64,000 bases of DNA from HRBIN16 sp049969495 (lineage in GTDB: Bacteria > Armatimonadota > HRBIN16), in the NCBI GenBank assembly GCA_049969495.1, contig JBMFOT010000005.1, positions 11,508-75,507 on the forward strand. Direction: 5' to 3'. A program made the translations under genes and the position numbers. A model generated the notes under the pieces. That model was not told the origin of the DNA. It saw nothing but the letters and a program-made list of their open reading frames with translations, and ran no database searches. This document shows, one piece after another, positions 57,417 to 64,000 of this stretch; positions within the stretch are counted from its first letter, which is position 1; each line of letters begins with the position of its first letter.

Positions 57417-59339
57417 ATGCTTTGTGCACCCCGCATCGGCTGGATAAGGGAAGGCAGGAGGAAGATGAAACAAGTTTTACCCGCGCTGAACGTCATTCTG
57501 GTAAAACCCTCCAAGTATGACGATGACGGCTACGTGATCCACCATGTACGAGGAGTTTTGCCCTCTAACACGTTGAACGCGCTGAACGGTTTGATCCGCG
57601 ACACCGCGCGGAAGATGGGCGTGAACATTGACGTACACCTGATGGACGAGACGGTGCAGCTGGTGGTTCCCGAAAAGGTGATGCGCAAATGGAGCATTCC
57701 GGGGGTACCTACGCTCGTCGGGCTGGTGGGAGTGCAGACCAACCAGTTTCCCCGCGCGGTAGACCTTGCCCTGCGTTTTCGCCGACTGGGCGCGATGGTG
57801 GTAATGGGGGGCTTTCACGTCAGCGGTTCGATGGCGTTGCTCGGTTTGACCCCCGAACTGCAACAGCTGCGTGAACAGGGTATCAGCCTGTTCGCGGGCG
57901 AAGCGGAAGGTCGGCTGGAAGAGCTGCTGACAGACGCGCTGAAAGGCAATCTGAAATCGGTGTACTGGCTAGGCGAGTTGCCAGACCTCACCAAAGAGTG
58001 GGCTGCGCCGCTGGTAGACGAAACCGTGGCGAAACGGTTCGTGCTTCCGTATGCCGGCACGATGGATACCTCGCGTGGGTGCGTGTTCAAGTGCTCGTTC
58101 TGCACCATCATCCACGTGCAGGGTAATTTCATGCGCCACCGCTCCCCCGAGCTGATTGAAAAGCATGTTCGCGAGCACTACCCGCGCATTAAACACTACT
58201 TCTTCACCGACGACAACATGTCGCGCAACCCGCAGTGGCGTGAAATCTTCGAACGGCTCATTCGGATGCGCGAGCAGGAGGGCATGCACGTCACTTTCAT
58301 GATGCAGGTGGACGTGCCCTCCTACCGTATCCCCGATTTTGTGGACCTGGCGGCACGGGCGGGCTGTACACAGGTGTTCATCGGGCTGGAGAGCCTGAAC
58401 GCCGACAACCTGAAGGCGGCGTCGAAGGGGCAGAACAAGACGAACTTCTACGAGGAGATGATACAAGCGTGGCATCGCTACGGTATCGCAGTGCACACCA
58501 GCTACATCATCGGCTTCCCGCATGATACGGTGGAATCGGTGAGGCGTGACATCACTGCCCTGATGGAGGTTGTGCAGCCGGACCAAGCGAGCTTCTTTAT
58601 GCTCACCCCGCTGCCTGGCTCGGTAGACCATTTGGAGATGACCAAACGCGGTGAGTGGATGAGCCCCGACTTCAACGAATACGACAGCTTCCACGCGGCG
58701 CAGAATCACCCGAACATGAGCAAAGAGGAGTGGTTTAACGTGTACCGCGAGGCGTGGAAGCGGTTCTACTCGGTAGAAAACCTGACGAAGATACTAAACC
58801 GTGCAACGCCGGAATCGTACTGGGGCATCTTCAAGAACGCGGTCTGGTATGCTTATGCGACGCATTGTGAAGAGGCGCATCCCATGATCACCGGCTTCTG
58901 GCGGTTGAAAGGGCGTACCGAGCGCCGCCCTACCTTCCCGATGGAGAGCAGACCGGCGTACGCCTGGCGGCGCATCAAGGATACCGCCATTCTATCGTGG
59001 CGCGTGTTGAAACTGGTTCTGATGTTTGAGAAGATATGGCGTGCGACGTGGCTGACCAAACGCACCGCTGAATGGCGCCAGAGCGTCGCGCAGGCAAAGG
59101 AGGCTCAGATACAGCGTCAGCAACGCGCTATCGCGAGGGTGGTGGCTTTCCTGACCTATCTGCACCTGCGGATGGGGCACTCGCGCGCTGTGTGGCAAGA
59201 CGCCTGGCAGCTGCTCAAACGCGGTAAGCTGTGGCATCCGCGCTTGTATCTGGACGGGGTTTATGGCGTGTTCCTGGGCGTCTCAGAGCTGTTGACACGC
59301 GGCTGGTTGTTCCTGATGAACTTCGCCCTGGAGACTTAA
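57417..59339 (+). CDS. Cobalamin-binding-domain radical SAM protein
   Basis: A 640-residue enzyme from ATG 57417 (GGGGAGG upstream); ATG 57465 is the alternative and would fit homologs that begin near LNVILVKPSKYDDDGY. Residues about 20-190 look like a B12-binding fold (VMGGFHVSGSMALLG). The radical SAM core starts with CVFKCSFC (about 222-229), a C-x3-C-x2-C cluster motif, followed by FFTDDNMSRNPQWRE and VFIGLESLNADNLKAAS. The last 170 residues form an extra helical, tryptophan-rich region (WRRIKDTAILSWRVLKLVLM). The reaction is unknown; a methylation of an unactivated carbon is typical. It stands alone. Confidence 0.88.
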   Translation: MLCAPRIGWIREGRRKMKQVLPALNVILVKPSKYDDDGYVIHHVRGVLPSNTLNALNGLIRDTARKMGVNIDVHLMDETVQLVVPEKVMRKWSIPGVPTLVGLVGVQTNQFPRAVDLALRFRRLGAMVVMGGFHVSGSMALLGLTPELQQLREQGISLFAGEAEGRLEELLTDALKGNLKSVYWLGELPDLTKEWAAPLVDETVAKRFVLPYAGTMDTSRGCVFKCSFCTIIHVQGNFMRHRSPELIEKHVREHYPRIKHYFFTDDNMSRNPQWREIFERLIRMREQEGMHVTFMMQVDVPSYRIPDFVDLAARAGCTQVFIGLESLNADNLKAASKGQNKTNFYEEMIQAWHRYGIAVHTSYIIGFPHDTVESVRRDITALMEVVQPDQASFFMLTPLPGSVDHLEMTKRGEWMSPDFNEYDSFHAAQNHPNMSKEEWFNVYREAWKRFYSVENLTKILNRATPESYWGIFKNAVWYAYATHCEEAHPMITGFWRLKGRTERRPTFPMESRPAYAWRRIKDTAILSWRVLKLVLMFEKIWRATWLTKRTAEWRQSVAQAKEAQIQRQQRAIARVVAFLTYLHLRMGHSRAVWQDAWQLLKRGKLWHPRLYLDGVYGVFLGVSELLTRGWLFLMNFALET

Positions 59340-59366
59340 TAGAGTGGGCGTTTGCAACCAGTCACA

Positions 59367-59390
59367 GGGGCGACCGCAGGCGGTCGCCCC
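59367..59390. terminator. Bidirectional stem-loop between rSAM and clpB
   Basis: GGGGCGACCG-CAGG-CGGTCGCCCC is a perfect 10-base stem between the convergent ends. Confidence 0.8.
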
Positions 59391-59402
59391 CGTGATGTCG
59401 TT

Positions 59403-62009
<2,607 letters not shown>

Positions 62010-62052
62010 AGCTTGCCCTCCTGTGTTTCTTTATCGTCTTGCTGTCACTTCT

Positions 62053-62084
62053 ATTATACCACTTGATATAGATATTATCAAGTG
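62053..62084 (-). promoter_or_regulatory. clpB promoter with HAIR-like operator
   Basis: On the minus strand TTGATA (62076-62081) and TATAAT (62053-62058) are spaced by 17 bases. CACTTGATA-N7-TATCAAGTG (62060-62084) is a perfect 9-base palindrome whose core CTTGATA-N7-TATCAAG resembles the HspR-binding HAIR element CTTGAGT-N7-ACTCAAG. It covers the -35 box and spacer. Confidence 0.65.
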
Positions 62085-62146
62085 TTTTGCGCATGATTTT
62101 GATGGATCAATGTTCCTGAGACAGGGAAAACAAGTGCTCCTTGCAA

Positions 62147-62767
62147 CTATGTGCCGTACAACCTGTCCCCGAAATCGCCGATGCCGGGCAGGATGTATTT
62201 GGCAGGGTTCAGCTCCCTGTCCAGTGCGGCGGTGTAAATAGGTACATCGGGATGATGACGCTCGATGCGCTCCACGCCCTCCGGTGCAGCGACGATGCAC
62301 ACCAGAATCATCCTCTCTGCTCCGCGACTGCGTATCGCCGCCAGCGCCTGGTCCACCGAGCCGCCGGTCGCCAGCATGGGGTCAATCAGCAACACCGTAC
62401 GCCCCTCCACTGGTGGCAGTTTCAGGTAGTACGAGTTAGCAACGGCGGTGGCGTGGTCGCGCTCCATGCCGATATACCCTACCGACACATCGGGGAACAG
62501 GTCTACCACCGCTTCCAACATGCCCAGCCCCGCCCGCAGGATAGGCACTACCACCAGCCTTGCCGATAGCGCTGTGCCCTGAGTCTCCTCCAGCGGTGTC
62601 TCCACCGATACCGCTTCGGTGGGCAGGTCGCGGGTGGCTTCGATGACCAGAATGGTGGTCAGTTTGCGGGTTAGGGAGCGGAAGACTTCGGGAGGGGTAT
62701 GCTTATTGCGCAGCTGGGTCAACAGATGCTGTGCCAGTGGATGCTGGACAACGTGCAGATTACTCAC
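62147..62767 (-). CDS. upp: Uracil phosphoribosyltransferase
   Basis: A 206-residue pyrimidine salvage enzyme joining uracil to PRPP. VVVPILRAGLGMLEAVVDLF, VGYIGMERDHATAV, the PRPP loop VLLIDPMLATGGSVDQALAA and PGIGDFGDRLYGT at the C-terminus (uracil binding) are all present. The start overlaps the rluD stop by 8 bases. Confidence 0.96.
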   Translation of the reverse strand: MSNLHVVQHPLAQHLLTQLRNKHTPPEVFRSLTRKLTTILVIEATRDLPTEAVSVETPLEETQGTALSARLVVVPILRAGLGMLEAVVDLFPDVSVGYIGMERDHATAVANSYYLKLPPVEGRTVLLIDPMLATGGSVDQALAAIRSRGAERMILVCIVAAPEGVERIERHHPDVPIYTAALDRELNPAKYILPGIGDFGDRLYGT

Positions 62768-63767
62768 GGGCTTCCTCCTTCTTTGCTCTTAACCAATCGA
62801 TAATAGCTTGCATGTCTTCGGGGGGTTCGCAGGTAAAAGTCATCTCCTGCCGGGTGATGGGATGGGTAAAGGTCAGGCGATAGGCATGTAGTGCCTGCCC
62901 GCCCATGCGTTCAATCAGCTCGTCCAGCGCACGGGCATCCGCCTTCTTCCAGCCGTGCTGTGCTGCAGAACGTCCCGCGCCGTACACAGGGTCGCCCACC
63001 ACCGGATGCCCTGCGTACGCGGCGTGCACGCGCACCTGATGGGTTCTGCCCGTATGCAGTCGCGCCTCCAGCAGAGAACACACCGTCAGGTTCTCACGCA
63101 GTTCAAACTCGGTGACGGCAGGGCGGGCGCCGGGGTCGTGCAGAGGGGCTTTGACGCTCATGCGGGTACGGTCGCTCTCGCTGCGCCCGATGGGGGCGTC
63201 CACCAGCGCACGCTGAAAACGTGGCACTCCCCACACCAGCGCGAGGTAGCGACGCTCCACCAGCCTCCGCTGAATCTGCTCCGCGAGGGCGTGATGGGCG
63301 GGGTCGGTACGGGCAATCAGGATGAGACCGGTGGTGTCCTTGTCCAGCCGATGCACGATGCCGGGTCGCTCCGGCGAGCCGACGGTGGATAGCCTGCCGA
63401 AACGCGCTAGTGCCGCGTTCACCAGCGTGCCGCTCTCTGCACCAGGGGCGGGGTGTGTAACCATCCCGCGCGGTTTGTTCACCACCGCCAGATGCTCGTC
63501 CTCGTACAACACATGCAAGGGAATAGGCTCAGGCAGAGGTTCTGCGGGGGGTGGTGCAGGCAGCTCCAGATAGACCTCATCGCCCGCCTTCAATCGCACG
63601 TTGGGCTTTGTCATCCTGCCGTTGAGCTCCACCACGCCCGCCTCAATCCATCGCTGAATCTGCGCACGTGACACCTCAGGCAGGCGTTGCGCCAGAAACA
63701 CGTCCAGCCGAACACCCTCTTCGGCAGGAGTGGCGTGATACACAAGCGCGTTTGCCGATTGCTCCAT
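62760..63767 (-). CDS. rluD: RluD-type 23S rRNA pseudouridine synthase
   Basis: A 335-residue protein with an S4 RNA-binding domain (about 15-75: VRLDVFLAQRLPEVSRAQIQ, RWIEAGVVELNGR) and a pseudouridine synthase core. Its signature GIVHRLDKDTTGLILIART holds the catalytic Asp. ARLHTGRTHQVRVHAAYAGH is also intact. It probably makes pseudouridines in the helix 69 region of 23S rRNA; other Rlu targets cannot be excluded. A TATAAT box (63777-63782) lies 9 bases before the ATG. Confidence 0.93.
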   Translation of the reverse strand: MEQSANALVYHATPAEEGVRLDVFLAQRLPEVSRAQIQRWIEAGVVELNGRMTKPNVRLKAGDEVYLELPAPPPAEPLPEPIPLHVLYEDEHLAVVNKPRGMVTHPAPGAESGTLVNAALARFGRLSTVGSPERPGIVHRLDKDTTGLILIARTDPAHHALAEQIQRRLVERRYLALVWGVPRFQRALVDAPIGRSESDRTRMSVKAPLHDPGARPAVTEFELRENLTVCSLLEARLHTGRTHQVRVHAAYAGHPVVGDPVYGAGRSAAQHGWKKADARALDELIERMGGQALHAYRLTFTHPITRQEMTFTCEPPEDMQAIIDWLRAKKEEARE

Positions 63768-63777
63768 CTCACCTGCA

Positions 63778-63858
63778 TTATATCACGCCTCGCCCCTGCC
63801 GAGAAACCTGAGCGGGGGGGCGTACTCCCCGTATGTACAGCGAAGCGTAGCGTTTCAT
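63778..63858 (-). CDS. Possible 26-residue upstream peptide
   Basis: The minus-strand frame starts ATG AAA CGC after AAAGGAGCC and reads MKRYASLYIRGVRPPAQVSR, then QGRGVI, and stop. It is preceded by a strong TTGACA-N17-TAACAT promoter and its stop lies within the -10 box of rluD. It could be a leader peptide or a chance frame. Confidence 0.35.
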   Translation of the reverse strand: MKRYASLYIRGVRPPAQVSRQGRGVI

Positions 63859-63901
63859 CTTGTTGGCTCCTTTCGTGCACGAGGGGTGTGTGACTACCTA
63901 C

Positions 63902-63930
63902 ATGTTACTACCTTTTGTATGAAATGTCAA
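63902..63930 (-). promoter_or_regulatory. Promoter reading toward rluD
   Basis: On the minus strand TTGACA (63925-63930) and TAACAT (63902-63907) are spaced by 17 bases, about 50 bases ahead of the small peptide frame. Confidence 0.58.
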
Positions 63931-63955
63931 GGCATCTTTTTCCATCCACCCTGCT

Positions 63956-63985
63956 TTGACAACCACCCCTCTGTTTGGATATAAT
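63956..63985 (+). promoter_or_regulatory. Promoter of a gene beyond the window
   Basis: TTGACA (63956-63961) and TATAAT (63980-63985) are spaced by 18 bases and point rightward, so a gene or RNA begins just outside the window. Confidence 0.68.
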
Positions 63986-64000
63986 AGGGTGAGCAAGCAC

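Overview
The window most resembles a chromosomal segment of an Armatimonadota bacterium. The main reason is three type II secretion-style prepilins of the DUF1559 kind, with the FTLIELLVVIAIIAILAAIL leader helix followed by PVF(A/S)QAR. Other genes fit the same group: a GntR-LacI regulator coupled to a prepilin, DUF4434 and DUF4380 proteins, CHRD proteins with PEP-CTERM anchors, and 7Fe-type ferredoxins resembling those of thermophiles. The phylum assignment is an inference from protein families. Neither rRNA nor a CRISPR array is visible.

Layout. 1-8 kb: M61 peptidase (cut by the window edge), an LVIVD-repeat gene remnant, nadA, a secreted protein, DUF4434, a MNT/HEPN pair and uvrB. 8-15 kb: regulator-prepilin operon, a large YncE-propeller phosphoesterase, two divergent prepilins and an initiator tRNA. 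15-23.5 kb is a redox and iron block: katG behind a Fur/PerR-like box, pterin dehydratase, MscS, a Crp-family regulator, two ferredoxins, feoB, and a membrane-anchored DtxR-FeoA protein behind a second Fur-like box. Three TGTGA-N6-TCACA-type palindromes lie upstream of the regulator and of each ferredoxin, suggesting a small local regulon. 23.7-31.9 kb: CHRD/PEP-CTERM proteins, secreted repeat proteins, DUF2207 and a transposase remnant. 31.9-38.6 kb: PmbA-like protease, parvulin, Gfo/Idh/MocA oxidoreductase, deacetylase-like protein, acylphosphatase, HDOD and DUF4380. 38.7-42.7 kb: an orphan CARF-wHTH-RelE protein (type III CRISPR effector architecture) convergent with a family B DNA polymerase, then a thioredoxin gene followed by a 59-codon membrane ORF with an in-frame TGA. 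42.8-64 kb is mostly housekeeping: nanE, glmU-prs-pth, a deoC-recO-M16-M16-ruvC operon, rodA, an NTP transferase, FAD oxidoreductase, glutaredoxin-like protein disulfide oxidoreductase, a radical SAM protein, and rluD-upp-clpB with a HAIR-like operator at clpB.

The two observations most worth follow-up are the possible selenoprotein (a TGA within a Cys-like context, a hairpin at bacterial-SECIS distance, and a thioredoxin gene 14 bases upstream) and the orphan CARF-RelE protein. Also notable are the Crp-ferredoxin regulon, the transmembrane DtxR-FeoA-FeoA fusion, and the complementary M16 pair. No search or structure prediction could be run. Family names come from recognised motifs, and most start codons were chosen from visible ribosome binding sites.
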